This document shows, one piece after another, positions 14,400 through 21,867 of a stretch of DNA of 32,743 nt; within the stretch, counting starts at the first letter, position 1, and every line of letters begins with the position of its first letter. The notes beneath the pieces were generated by a model that did not search any database, was not told the DNA's origin, and was given only the letters and a program-made list of their open reading frames with translations. The position numbers and the translations under genes are program-made. Origin of the DNA: Streptomyces sp. NBS 14/10 (GTDB taxonomy: Bacteria; Actinomycetota; Actinomycetes; Streptomycetales; Streptomycetaceae); assembly GCF_002224125.1 (NCBI RefSeq), contig NZ_NCSM01000041.1, forward strand, positions 1-32,743, written 5' to 3'.

Positions 14400-15626
14400 C
14401 TAGCGGATCTGCACACCGGACAGGGTGCGGGCGATGACCAGCCGCTGGATCTCGCTCGTGCCCTCGAAGATGGTGAAGATCGCCGCATCGCGGTGCATCC
14501 GCTCCACCGGGTACTCACGGGTGAATCCGTTGCCCCCGAGGATCTGCACCGCCTGGGCCGTCACCGCCTTCGCCGTCTCCCCGGCGAAGAGCTTGGACAT
14601 CGACCCCTCGGCGGCGGTGAAGGGCTTGCCCGCGGTGGCCATCCAGGAGGCGCGCCACACCAGCAGCCGCGCCGCGTCGATCCGGGTGCGCATATCGGCG
14701 AGCTGGAAGGCGATGCCCTGGTTGTCGATGATGGGCCGGCCGAACTGCACCCGGGTCTTGGCGTATTCGAGCGCGACCTCGTACGCCGCGCGGGCCACGC
14801 CGACCGCCTGGGCGCCGACCGCCGGGCGGGATGCCTCGAAGGTCGCCATGGCGGCGTTCTTGCCGCGCTCGGTGCCGGTACGGGCGCGCTCGCGGGCGCG
14901 GGCGAGGCGTTCGTCGAGCTTCTCCTTGCCGCCGAGCAGACAGTGGCCGGGGACGCGGACGTCCTCCAGGACCACCTCGGCGGTGTGCGAGGCGCGGATG
15001 CCGTGCTTCTTGAACTTCTGCCCCTGGGACAGGCCGGGCGTGCCCGGGGGCACGACGAAGGAGGCGTGGCCGCGCGCGCCCAGCTCCGGGTCGACGGAGG
15101 CGATGACGACGTGGACGCCCGCGATGCCGCCGTTGGTGACCCAGGTCTTGGTGCCGTTGATGACCCATTCGTCCTTGGCCTCGTCGTAGACGGCCCGGGT
15201 GCGCATCGCGGCGACGTCCGATCCGGCGTCCGGCTCGGAGGAGCAGAACGCGGCGACCTTCACGTCGTTCGCGTCGCCGTACATGGGCGGGATCCAGGTG
15301 CCGACCTGTTCCTCGGTGCCGTTGGCGAGGACGGCGACGGCGGCCAGGGAGGTGCCGACGATGGAGAGCGCGATACCGGCGTCGCCCCAGAAGAGCTCTT
15401 CCATCGTCATCGGGATGCCGAGGCCCGTGGGGTCGAAGTACTGCTGGGCGTAGAAGTCCAGCGAGTACAGTCCGATCTTGGCGGCCTCCTGGATGATCGG
15501 CCAGGGGGTCTCCTCCCGCTCGTCCCATTCCGCGGCGGCCGGGCGCATCACATCGACCGCAAATCCGTGAATCCAGTCGCGGACCGCCTTCTGGTCGTCG
15601 TCGAGCTCGAACGAGAATTCCGGCAT
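14400..15626 (-). CDS. Acyl-CoA dehydrogenase
   Basis: The 408-residue protein is a full-length FAD-dependent acyl-CoA dehydrogenase. It has the first signature CSSEPDAGSDVAAMRT, FAD-contacting WVTNGGIAG, FGRPIIDNQGIAFQLADM, AVQILGGNGFTREYPVER, and the catalytic base E388 in IFEGTSEIQ. It catalyses alpha,beta-dehydrogenation of acyl-CoA thioesters, feeding electrons to ETF. Chain-length preference cannot be set. It is divergent from a TetR gene, with a palindrome TTACCGTCGGTAA immediately upstream, a layout common for TetR control of acyl-CoA metabolism genes. Confidence 0.95.
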   Translation of the reverse strand: MPEFSFELDDDQKAVRDWIHGFAVDVMRPAAAEWDEREETPWPIIQEAAKIGLYSLDFYAQQYFDPTGLGIPMTMEELFWGDAGIALSIVGTSLAAVAVLANGTEEQVGTWIPPMYGDANDVKVAAFCSSEPDAGSDVAAMRTRAVYDEAKDEWVINGTKTWVTNGGIAGVHVVIASVDPELGARGHASFVVPPGTPGLSQGQKFKKHGIRASHTAEVVLEDVRVPGHCLLGGKEKLDERLARARERARTGTERGKNAAMATFEASRPAVGAQAVGVARAAYEVALEYAKTRVQFGRPIIDNQGIAFQLADMRTRIDAARLLVWRASWMATAGKPFTAAEGSMSKLFAGETAKAVTAQAVQILGGNGFTREYPVERMHRDAAIFTIFEGTSEIQRLVIARTLSGVQIR

Positions 15627-15644
15627 TACCCCTCCACCTGACTA

Positions 15645-15657
15645 TTACCGTCGGTAA
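15645..15657. promoter_or_regulatory. Palindromic operator TTACCGTCGGTAA
   Basis: This is a perfect 13-bp palindrome (6-bp arms, central T) just upstream of the acyl-CoA dehydrogenase start and within the region shared with the divergent TetR gene. Further TTAC-containing half-sites occur at about 15667 and 15731. It is the probable operator of the TetR protein coded at 15780. Confidence 0.65.
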
Positions 15658-15779
15658 CAAGAGTCTGTTACTCACGAGTAGACGATGTCAACTCCCGCGG
15701 CCGATCCACCCCCTCACCGGGCCAGGGGTGTTACGTTTCGCAGGCGTTAAGGAAGCACCAGGGGGCGGGAGACGACTTC

Positions 15780-16430
15780 ATGGACACGGGCACCAGCCAG
15801 CGCGACGATCACCAGCAGGCTGCCCAGCGGCGGCGCAAGGAACTGCTGGAGGCGGCGGACCGAGTGGTGCTGCGGGACGGACCCGACGCCTCGATGAACG
15901 CCATCGCGGCGGAGGCGGGCATCACCAAACCCATCCTGTACCGCCACTTCGGCGACAAGAGCGGGCTCTACCGCGCCCTCGCCAAGCGCCACACCGACGC
16001 GCTGCTCGGCTCGCTGCGCGCCGCGCTCGACGCCCCCAACGACCGCCGGGAGCGCGTCGAGGCCACCCTGGACACCTATCTGGCGGCGATAGAGGCGCGC
16101 CCTCAGGTCTACCGCTTCCTGATGCACCCCGCCGAGGACGCCCCCCAGGCCGAGCAGGGCTTCGACGTCGGCCGCCACTCGGCCCCGGTGCTGCGCCGCC
16201 TCGGCGAGGAGCTGGCCAAGGTGATCGCCGACCGGCTCGAACTCGGCCCCGGCGGCACGGAGCTGGCCCGCGTGTGGGGACACGGGATCGTCGGCATGAT
16301 GCACGCGGCGGGCGACTGGTGGCTGCGCGAGCGGCCCTGTTCCCGCGCCGAGTTGGTGCGGCACCTCACCGATCTGCTGTGGGGGCGGCTGACCACGATG
16401 GACGACCGCATCGGCGCGCCCGGCTTCTGA
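15780..16430 (+). CDS. TetR family regulator, probably of the acyl-CoA dehydrogenase
   Basis: The 216-residue protein has an N-terminal TetR helix-turn-helix (about residues 18-65: ELLEAADRVVL, IAAEAGITKPILYRHFGDKS). A helical C-terminal domain follows, with VWGHGIVGMMHAAGDWWLRE, typical of TetR proteins that respond to acyl-CoA-like ligands. GGGAG sits about eight bases before the ATG. It lies back to back with the acyl-CoA dehydrogenase gene across 153 bp that hold a palindrome, so local repression of that gene and of itself is the simplest model. The ligand is unknown. Confidence 0.9.
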   Translation: MDTGTSQRDDHQQAAQRRRKELLEAADRVVLRDGPDASMNAIAAEAGITKPILYRHFGDKSGLYRALAKRHTDALLGSLRAALDAPNDRRERVEATLDTYLAAIEARPQVYRFLMHPAEDAPQAEQGFDVGRHSAPVLRRLGEELAKVIADRLELGPGGTELARVWGHGIVGMMHAAGDWWLRERPCSRAELVRHLTDLLWGRLTTMDDRIGAPGF

Positions 16431-16482
16431 GCGGGGGCGGCGGGGCGCGGGGCCGGACGGGACCGCCGGGCAGGGCTAGGGC

Positions 16483-17055
16483 TTACGTGGCGGAGCTGTG
16501 CCCTCGGGCGCCGTCCGCGGCGGCCCAGGGCGCCCGCCGCACCGCGCGCAGCGCACGGCGGCGGCGCAGCCCGGTGAGCCGGTCGGTGAACAGGAGCCCG
16601 TCGAGATGGTCGCACTCGTGCTGCAGACAGCGCGCGAAGAAGCCCGTGCCCTCCACCCGCACCGGCTCCCCGGTCACCGTCACGCCCGCCACGACCGCGC
16701 GGTCGTGGCGTACGGTGCCCGCCTCGATACCGGGCAGCGACAGACAGCCCTCCGGCCCCCGCACCGTCACCCCGTCGGCTTCGACCAGCCGCGGATTGAC
16801 CACATGCCCCAGGTGCCGGCGGTCCTCGTCGTCCGGGCAGTCGTAGACGAACACCCGCAGGCCGACCCCGACCTGGTTGGCGGCGAGCCCGACGCCCTGC
16901 GCCGCGTACATCGTCGCGTACATGTCCTCGACCAGCCGGGCGAGGGCCGCATCGAAGGCGGTGACCTCCTCGCAGGGGGTGGCCAGCACCGGATCGCCGA
17001 GCAGCCGCATCGGCCGCACCAGTCCGCGACTGCCGGGGATCGCGCCGTTTCGCAT
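16483..17055 (-). CDS. def: Peptide deformylase
   Basis: The 190-residue protein has all three deformylase motifs: GVGLAANQ (54-61), EGCLSLPG (102-109, metal ligand C104) and QHECDH (145-150, ligands H146 and H150 with catalytic E147). It removes the formyl group from the N-terminal Met of nascent proteins. The ATG at 17055 is chosen because the N-terminus PMRLLGDPVLATPCEEV then begins at the normal point; no strong binding site precedes it. A longer open frame upstream is not supported. The C-terminus is Arg-rich. Streptomyces usually has several def paralogues, so which one this is remains open. Confidence 0.94.
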   Translation of the reverse strand: MRNGAIPGSRGLVRPMRLLGDPVLATPCEEVTAFDAALARLVEDMYATMYAAQGVGLAANQVGVGLRVFVYDCPDDEDRRHLGHVVNPRLVEADGVTVRGPEGCLSLPGIEAGTVRHDRAVVAGVTVTGEPVRVEGTGFFARCLQHECDHLDGLLFTDRLTGLRRRRALRAVRRAPWAAADGARGHSSAT

Positions 17056-17335
17056 GGCAACAAAGCCTACGTGCCCGACGCGGGGCGCACGGCCCTTCCG
17101 CGGGCCGGCGCGGGGCACCTGCCGGCGGTAGCCGGGGCGCGGGCCAGGCGTCGCGGGCCCGGGAAGATCGGGGAGACGGTCCCGGTTACGCGGGTGAGAT
17201 TCGGGAGAGCGCCCGGATCTCGATAGGCTGATCCCCGACCGTGGCCTCCCGGCTGGCGATTCGGCGCGGAGGGGAACGTACCACCGGCGCCTCAGGGGGC
17301 AAGAGCGGCGCCGGTATGCGAGGAGGACGAAGACG

Positions 17336-18574
17336 ATGGCAGGCAACTCGGAGCCGCTGTCGCCGCGGGCCAAGCTGGCCGTGACGGCGGGCAAGGCCGC
17401 GGCAGCGGTGTCGCGGGCGGCGGGCCGCGGCAGTGGATCGGTGATCGGCGGCAAGGTGGCCCTGCGGCTCGACCCCGAGCTGCTGGGCAGGCTGGCGCGG
17501 CACCTGGACGTGATCCTGGTGTCGGCGACCAACGGCAAGACCACGACCACCCGGCTCATCGCCGAGGCGCTGCGAGCGGCCGGACCGGTCGTCTCCAACG
17601 CGCTCGGCGCCAATATGCCCGCCGGTATCACGTCGGCCCTCGCCGGCGGCTCCGACGCCCGCTACGGCGTGATCGAGGTCGACGAGAAGTACCTCGCCGG
17701 GGTGGCGCGCGATACGGAGCCCAAGGCCATCGCGCTGCTGAACCTGTCGCGCGACCAGCTCGACCGGGCCGCCGAGACGCGCATGCTGGCAGAGAAGTGG
17801 CGTGAGGGGCTGAGCGGCACCAAGGCCGTGGTGATCGCCAACGCGGACGATCCGCTGATCGTCTGGGCCGCCTCCTCCTCGCCCAATGTGGTCTGGGTCG
17901 CGGCGGGCCAGGAGTGGAAGGACGACGCCTGGTCCTGCCCGTCCTGCGGCGGTGTGCTGCAGCGCCCCGGCGACGACTGGGTCTGCGCCGACTGCGGCTT
18001 CCGCCGCCCCATCCCCACCTGGGCGCTCAACGGCGACTACGTGCTGGACCCGCACGGCTCGGCCTGGCCGATCCACCTCCAGCTCCCCGGCCGCGCCAAC
18101 AAGGCCAACGCCGCCACCTCGGCGGCCGTCGCGGCGACCTTCGGGGTGCCGCCGCAGGTGGCCCTGGAGCGGATGTACCAGGTCCAGGCGGTCGCCGGAC
18201 GGTACGACGTGGTCACCTTCCAGGAGCGCCAGCTGCGGCTGCTGCTGGCCAAGAACCCGGCCGGCTGGCTGGAGACCTTCTCCCTGATCGACCCGCCGCC
18301 CACCCCGGTGATCCTGTCGGTGAACGCCCGCGGCGCGGACGGCACCGACACCTCCTGGCTGTGGGACGTGGACTACACCCGGCTCGCCGGGCATCCGATC
18401 TGTGTGATCGGCGACCGCAAGCTGGACCTGGCGGTGCGGCTGGAGGTCGCCGGGCTGGACTTCCGGGTCTGCCAGACCGTGGACGAGGCCGTACAGATCG
18501 CCCCGCCCGGCCGGATCGAGGCGATCGCCAACTACACCGCGTTCCAGGACCTGCGCCGTCGCGTGGGCAACTGA
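17336..18574 (+). CDS. murT: MurT, lipid II isoglutaminyl synthase subunit
   Basis: The 412-residue protein is a Mur-ligase-like enzyme with the ATP-binding loop SATNGKTTT (about 63-71), ANMPAGITSAL and the Mur ligase central core. The MurT-specific Cys4 zinc ribbon is present (C201, C204, C217, C220 in CPSCGG and CADCGF). The C-terminal DUF1727 domain includes DVDYTRL and VCQTVDEA. MurT with GatD amidates the D-Glu of lipid II to D-isoglutamine, using ammonia from Gln. The ATG has AGGAGG about ten bases upstream. gatD follows 43 bp later on the same strand, as in other actinobacteria and firmicutes. Confidence 0.95.
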   Translation: MAGNSEPLSPRAKLAVTAGKAAAAVSRAAGRGSGSVIGGKVALRLDPELLGRLARHLDVILVSATNGKTTTTRLIAEALRAAGPVVSNALGANMPAGITSALAGGSDARYGVIEVDEKYLAGVARDTEPKAIALLNLSRDQLDRAAETRMLAEKWREGLSGTKAVVIANADDPLIVWAASSSPNVVWVAAGQEWKDDAWSCPSCGGVLQRPGDDWVCADCGFRRPIPTWALNGDYVLDPHGSAWPIHLQLPGRANKANAATSAAVAATFGVPPQVALERMYQVQAVAGRYDVVTFQERQLRLLLAKNPAGWLETFSLIDPPPTPVILSVNARGADGTDTSWLWDVDYTRLAGHPICVIGDRKLDLAVRLEVAGLDFRVCQTVDEAVQIAPPGRIEAIANYTAFQDLRRRVGN

Positions 18575-18598
18575 GTCCGCACGACCGAGTCCGCACGA
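18573..18598. repeat. Short tandem repeat between murT and gatD
   Basis: GAGTCCGCACGA occurs at 18573-18584 and 18587-18598 (14-bp period), starting inside the murT stop codon. It enlarges the murT-gatD spacer, which is often an overlap in other genomes. Confidence 0.6.
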
Positions 18599-18617
18599 GC
18601 GAGAAGGGCATACGGAA

Positions 18618-19358
18618 TTGCGACGGATGAACCAGAACAGCCTGCGTCTGGTGTGGGTCTACCCGGACCTGCTGAGCACGTACGGCGACCAGGGGAACGC
18701 GCTGGTGGTGGAGCGCCGGGCGCGTCAGCGCGGGCTGGACGTCTCCCGCCTCGACGTCCGCTCCGACCAGCAGATCCCGACCTCCGGTGATATCTATCTG
18801 GTCGGCGGCGGCGAGGACCGGCCGCAGCGGCTGGCGGCCGAGCGGCTGCGCCGCGACGGCGGGCTGAACCGCGCGGTGTCCAACGGCGCCATCGTGTTCT
18901 CGGTGTGCGCGGGCTACCAGATCCTGGGGCACGAGTTCATCAACGACCTGGGACAGCGCGAGCCGGGCCTGGGGCTGCTCGATGTGGTGAGCACCCGCGG
19001 CGAGGGCGAGCGCTGCGTCGGCGATGTGCTGGGCGACATCGACGACCGGCTGGGGCTGCCGCCGCTGACCGGCTTCGAGAACCACCAGGGCGTCACCCAC
19101 CTCGGCCCGAGCGCGCGCCCCTTCGCGCGCGTCCGGTTCGGCAAGGGCAACGGCACGGGCGACGGCACCGAGGGCGCGTACAACGACACCGTCTTCGGCA
19201 CCTACATGCACGGCCCGGTGATGGCGCGCAACCCGCATATCGCGGACCTGCTGCTCAAGCTGGCGCTGGATGTGAACGCGCTGCCGCCGGTGAACGACCA
19301 GTGGTACGAGGCGCTGCGCGACGAGCGGATCGCGGCGGCCACCCAGGCCACCGCGTAG
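18618..19358 (+). CDS. gatD: GatD, glutamine amidotransferase subunit of lipid II amidation
   Basis: The protein (246 residues from TTG at 18618; 243 from ATG at 18627) is a class I glutamine amidotransferase. The nucleophile elbow is SVCAGYQ (C97) and the catalytic His lies in TYMHGP (H198). The N-terminal VYPDLLSTYGDQGN and YLVGGGEDRPQ match GatD and cobyric-acid-synthase-like domains. It releases ammonia from Gln and passes it to MurT. GAGAAGG about ten bases before the TTG supports the longer form, but the ATG start gives a more usual N-terminus. Expression with murT is expected. Confidence 0.94.
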   Translation: MRRMNQNSLRLVWVYPDLLSTYGDQGNALVVERRARQRGLDVSRLDVRSDQQIPTSGDIYLVGGGEDRPQRLAAERLRRDGGLNRAVSNGAIVFSVCAGYQILGHEFINDLGQREPGLGLLDVVSTRGEGERCVGDVLGDIDDRLGLPPLTGFENHQGVTHLGPSARPFARVRFGKGNGTGDGTEGAYNDTVFGTYMHGPVMARNPHIADLLLKLALDVNALPPVNDQWYEALRDERIAAATQATA

Positions 19359-19412
19359 CCGGAAGTCGGCTCCGGGCCGCACCAGCCGCCCGCATGGCGG
19401 ACAGACCACGGA

Positions 19413-19444
19413 CCCGCCACCCCCCTCGCTTGTAGGGTGGCGGG
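19413..19444 (+). terminator. Hairpin after gatD
   Basis: CCCGCCACCC (19413-19422) and GGGTGGCGGG (19435-19444) form a perfect 10-bp stem with a 12-base loop, 54 bp after gatD. It probably separates murT-gatD from pfkA transcription. Confidence 0.7.
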
Positions 19445-19500
19445 GTCCCGCCGGACACCGCGGTCCGGCCGTCAGCCCACACTGCAGAGGTATCAGGGCC

Positions 19501-20526
19501 ATGCGCATTGGTGTGCTCACATCCGGCGGCGACTGCCCCGGCCTGAACGCTGTGATCAGGTCCATCGTGCACCGCGCGGTCGTCGACCACGGCGACGAGG
19601 TGATCGGCTTCCAGGACGGCTGGAAGGGCCTGCTGGAGTGCGACTACCGGAAACTCGACCTGGACGCCGTGGGCGGCATCCTGGCGCTCGGAGGCACCAT
19701 CCTCGGCTCCACCCGGGTGCAGCCCACGCGGCTGCGCGAGGGCGTGGAGCGCGCCAAGGGGCATGTCGCCGAGCTCGGCCTGGACGCGATCATCCCGATC
19801 GGCGGCGAGGGCACGCTCAAGGCGGCCCGGCTGCTCTCGGACTCCGGGCTGCCGATCGTCGGCGTCCCCAAGACGATCGACAACGACATCGCGTCCACCG
19901 ATGTGACCTTCGGCTTCGATACGGCGGTCGGGGTGGCCACCGAGGCCCTGGACCGGCTGAAGACCACCGCCGAATCGCATCAGCGGGTGCTGATCGTCGA
20001 GGTCATGGGGCGGCACACCGGCTGGATCGCGCTGCACTCCGGTATGGCCGCGGGCGCCCACGCGATCGTGGTGCCGGAGCGCCCGTTCCACATCGACGAG
20101 CTGACCAAGGTCGTCGGGGCGCGCTTCGAGGCGGGCAAGAAGTTCGCCATCGTGGTCGTGGCCGAGGGCGCCAAACCGCACGAGGGCACCATGGCCTTCG
20201 AGGCGGGCGGCACGGACGTCTACGGCCATGAGCGGTTCGCCGGGGTGGCTCGGCAGCTCGCCATCGAGCTGGAGCGGCGCCTGGAGAAGGAGGCGCGGCC
20301 GGTGATCCTCGGCCATGTCCAGCGGGGCGGCACGCCGACGGCGTACGACCGGGTGCTGGCCACCCGGTTCGGCTGGCACGCGGTCGAGGCCGTGCACCGC
20401 GGTGACTTCGGACAGATGACGGCGCTGCGCGGCACGGACATCACCCTCGTACCGCTCGCCGAGGCCGTCGAACACCTCAAAACGGTACCCGCGGAGCGGT
20501 ACGCCGAGGCCGAGTGCGTACTCTGA
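19501..20526 (+). CDS. pfkA: 6-phosphofructokinase
   Basis: The 341-residue protein is a group III bacterial phosphofructokinase that phosphorylates fructose 6-phosphate in glycolysis. Visible motifs are LTSGGDCPGLNA (7-18), GGEGT (101-105), PKTIDND (123-129, catalytic D127), MGRHTGW, and LGHVQRGGTPTAYDR. The two donor-specificity positions are G104 and K124. This combination occurs in actinobacterial enzymes, some ATP-dependent (S. coelicolor) and one PPi-dependent (Amycolatopsis methanolica), so the donor is not certain. No strong binding site is seen right before the ATG (GCAGAGGTATCAGGGCC). Streptomyces often has three paralogues. Confidence 0.95.
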   Translation: MRIGVLTSGGDCPGLNAVIRSIVHRAVVDHGDEVIGFQDGWKGLLECDYRKLDLDAVGGILALGGTILGSTRVQPTRLREGVERAKGHVAELGLDAIIPIGGEGTLKAARLLSDSGLPIVGVPKTIDNDIASTDVTFGFDTAVGVATEALDRLKTTAESHQRVLIVEVMGRHTGWIALHSGMAAGAHAIVVPERPFHIDELTKVVGARFEAGKKFAIVVVAEGAKPHEGTMAFEAGGTDVYGHERFAGVARQLAIELERRLEKEARPVILGHVQRGGTPTAYDRVLATRFGWHAVEAVHRGDFGQMTALRGTDITLVPLAEAVEHLKTVPAERYAEAECVL

Positions 20527-20533
20527 GTACCGC

Positions 20534-20556
20534 GTCAGCCGAGAACTGAGGCTGAC
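20534..20556 (+). terminator. Short hairpin after pfkA
   Basis: GTCAGCC (20534-20540) and GGCTGAC (20550-20556) form a 7-bp stem with a 9-base loop eight bases after the pfkA stop. It is a plausible but weak terminator. Confidence 0.5.
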
Positions 20557-20644
20557 ACCGGGACCATCAATTGCGCCACCACGACGGCGAGCGACCACGT
20601 CCGCGAAAGCGGCGCCGGTTCAGGCGCAAAGGGGAGTTCAACAC

Positions 20645-21595
20645 ATGGATCACGGCGGGCACGGCATGCCCATGGATCTGCCGCCGTTCACGCTGGCGCG
20701 AGGGCTGGAGTTCGGCGGGGACACGTTCTTCCTGGTCGGCTGTGTGGTGGCGCTCGCCCTGTACGGCTGGGGCGTGGCGCGGCTGATGCGGCGCGGCGAC
20801 CGCTGGCCGGCGGGCCGGACCGTGTCGTTCGTACTGGGCGTCCTCACCATCGCGCTGGTGATGTGCACCAAGCTCAATGACTACGGCATGGTCATGTTCA
20901 GCGTGCACATGGTCCAGCACATGGTCGTCAGCATGGTCTCCCCGATCCTGCTGCTGCTCGGCGCCCCGGTGACGCTGACCCTGCGGGCCCTGCCGACGGC
21001 GGCGCGCGGCCGCAAGGGGGCCAGGGAGCTGCTGGTCGCGCTGTTGCACAGCCGCTATATGCGGATCGTCAGCCACCCGGCGTTCACGATCCCGATGTTC
21101 ATCGCGAGCCTCTACGCGCTCTACTTCACCCCGCTCTTCGACTTCCTCATGGAGAGCAAGGCCGGGCATATCGCGATGATGTCCCACTTCCTGCTGGTGG
21201 GCCTGTTCTTCTTCTGGCCCATCATGGGCGTGGACCCGGGCCCGCACCGGCCGGGCTATGTGATGCGGATGCTGGAGCTCTTCGCGGGCATGCCCTTCCA
21301 CGCCTTCTTCGGGATCGCCCTGATGATGGCGAGCGAGCCCATGATCGGCACGTACGAGCACCCGCCCGCCTCACTCGGCATCGACGCGCTGTCCGACCAG
21401 ACGGCGGCGGGCGGTATCGCCTGGGCCTTCAGCGAGATCCCCTCGGTGATCGTCCTGGTGGCGCTGCTCGCCCAGTGGTACAAGTCCGACCAGCGCCAGG
21501 CGCGGCGCGCGGACCGCATGGCGGACCGGGACGGCGACCAGGAGCTCGCGGCGTACAACGCCTATCTGGCCTCGCTCCAGACCCGCGGCCGCTGA
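20645..21595 (+). CDS. ctaG: CtaG-like cytochrome c oxidase assembly membrane protein
   Basis: The 316-residue integral membrane protein has about seven hydrophobic helices (for example FLVGCVVALALYGWGVARL, SFVLGVLTIALVMC, HFLLVGLFFFWPIMG). Its N-terminus is Met/His-rich (MDHGGHGMPMD), suggesting copper contact, and conserved His residues lie in VHMVQHMV and MPFHAFFGIALM. This matches the caa3-type CtaG family, which helps insert copper into cytochrome c oxidase. GGGGAG lies eight bases before the ATG. No oxidase genes are near it, so the function is from family likeness only. Confidence 0.88.
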   Translation: MDHGGHGMPMDLPPFTLARGLEFGGDTFFLVGCVVALALYGWGVARLMRRGDRWPAGRTVSFVLGVLTIALVMCTKLNDYGMVMFSVHMVQHMVVSMVSPILLLLGAPVTLTLRALPTAARGRKGARELLVALLHSRYMRIVSHPAFTIPMFIASLYALYFTPLFDFLMESKAGHIAMMSHFLLVGLFFFWPIMGVDPGPHRPGYVMRMLELFAGMPFHAFFGIALMMASEPMIGTYEHPPASLGIDALSDQTAAGGIAWAFSEIPSVIVLVALLAQWYKSDQRQARRADRMADRDGDQELAAYNAYLASLQTRGR

Positions 21596-21621
21596 CCACT
21601 TCGCGCCACCCGGCCGTCCCG

Positions 21622-21666
21622 CCGCCCTCACCGCCGACGCCGTCCAGCGTCTAGCGGTGAGGGCGG
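21622..21666. terminator. Strong hairpin after ctaG
   Basis: A perfect 13-bp inverted repeat (CCGCCCTCACCGC at 21622-21634, its complement at 21654-21666) with an inner 5-bp stem GACGC/GCGTC lies between ctaG and the next small gene. It is the strongest hairpin I see in the window. Confidence 0.75.
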
Positions 21667-21711
21667 TTCCGTACGACCATGTCCTCCTGGCCGTTGAGGA
21701 GGTTGCGGGGA

Positions 21712-21867
21712 ATGCCCGGATCTGCGAAGGCGATGACAGCGTGCACGGTGGGGGGCCTGGTCCTGGTGACCGCGTACTCAGTGGCCCTCGGCAGCAATGG
21801 ATGGCTCTGGTTCGGCTGGGTGGTGCTCGGCCTGCTCACCGTCGGGGTGGTCGTGGCCCGGGCCTGA
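21712..21867 (+). CDS. Small two-helix membrane protein
   Basis: The ATG at 21712 follows GAGGAGG by nine bases and codes for 51 residues. The product is almost wholly hydrophobic, with two membrane spans (MTACTVGGLVLVTAYSVAL and WLWFGWVVLGLLTVGVVVA). An earlier ATG in the frame (21679) lacks a binding site. Similar tiny proteins lie near CtaG-like genes in Streptomyces, but their role is unknown. The last 32 bases overlap the 3' end of the converging P450 gene. Confidence 0.75.
   Translation: MPGSAKAMTACTVGGLVLVTAYSVALGSNGWLWFGWVVLGLLTVGVVVARA

Noticed and set aside
16483..17631. Long N-terminal extension of peptide deformylase
   Set aside because: The extension is antisense to murT and lacks similarity; the family normally begins near residue 1 of the 190-aa form.
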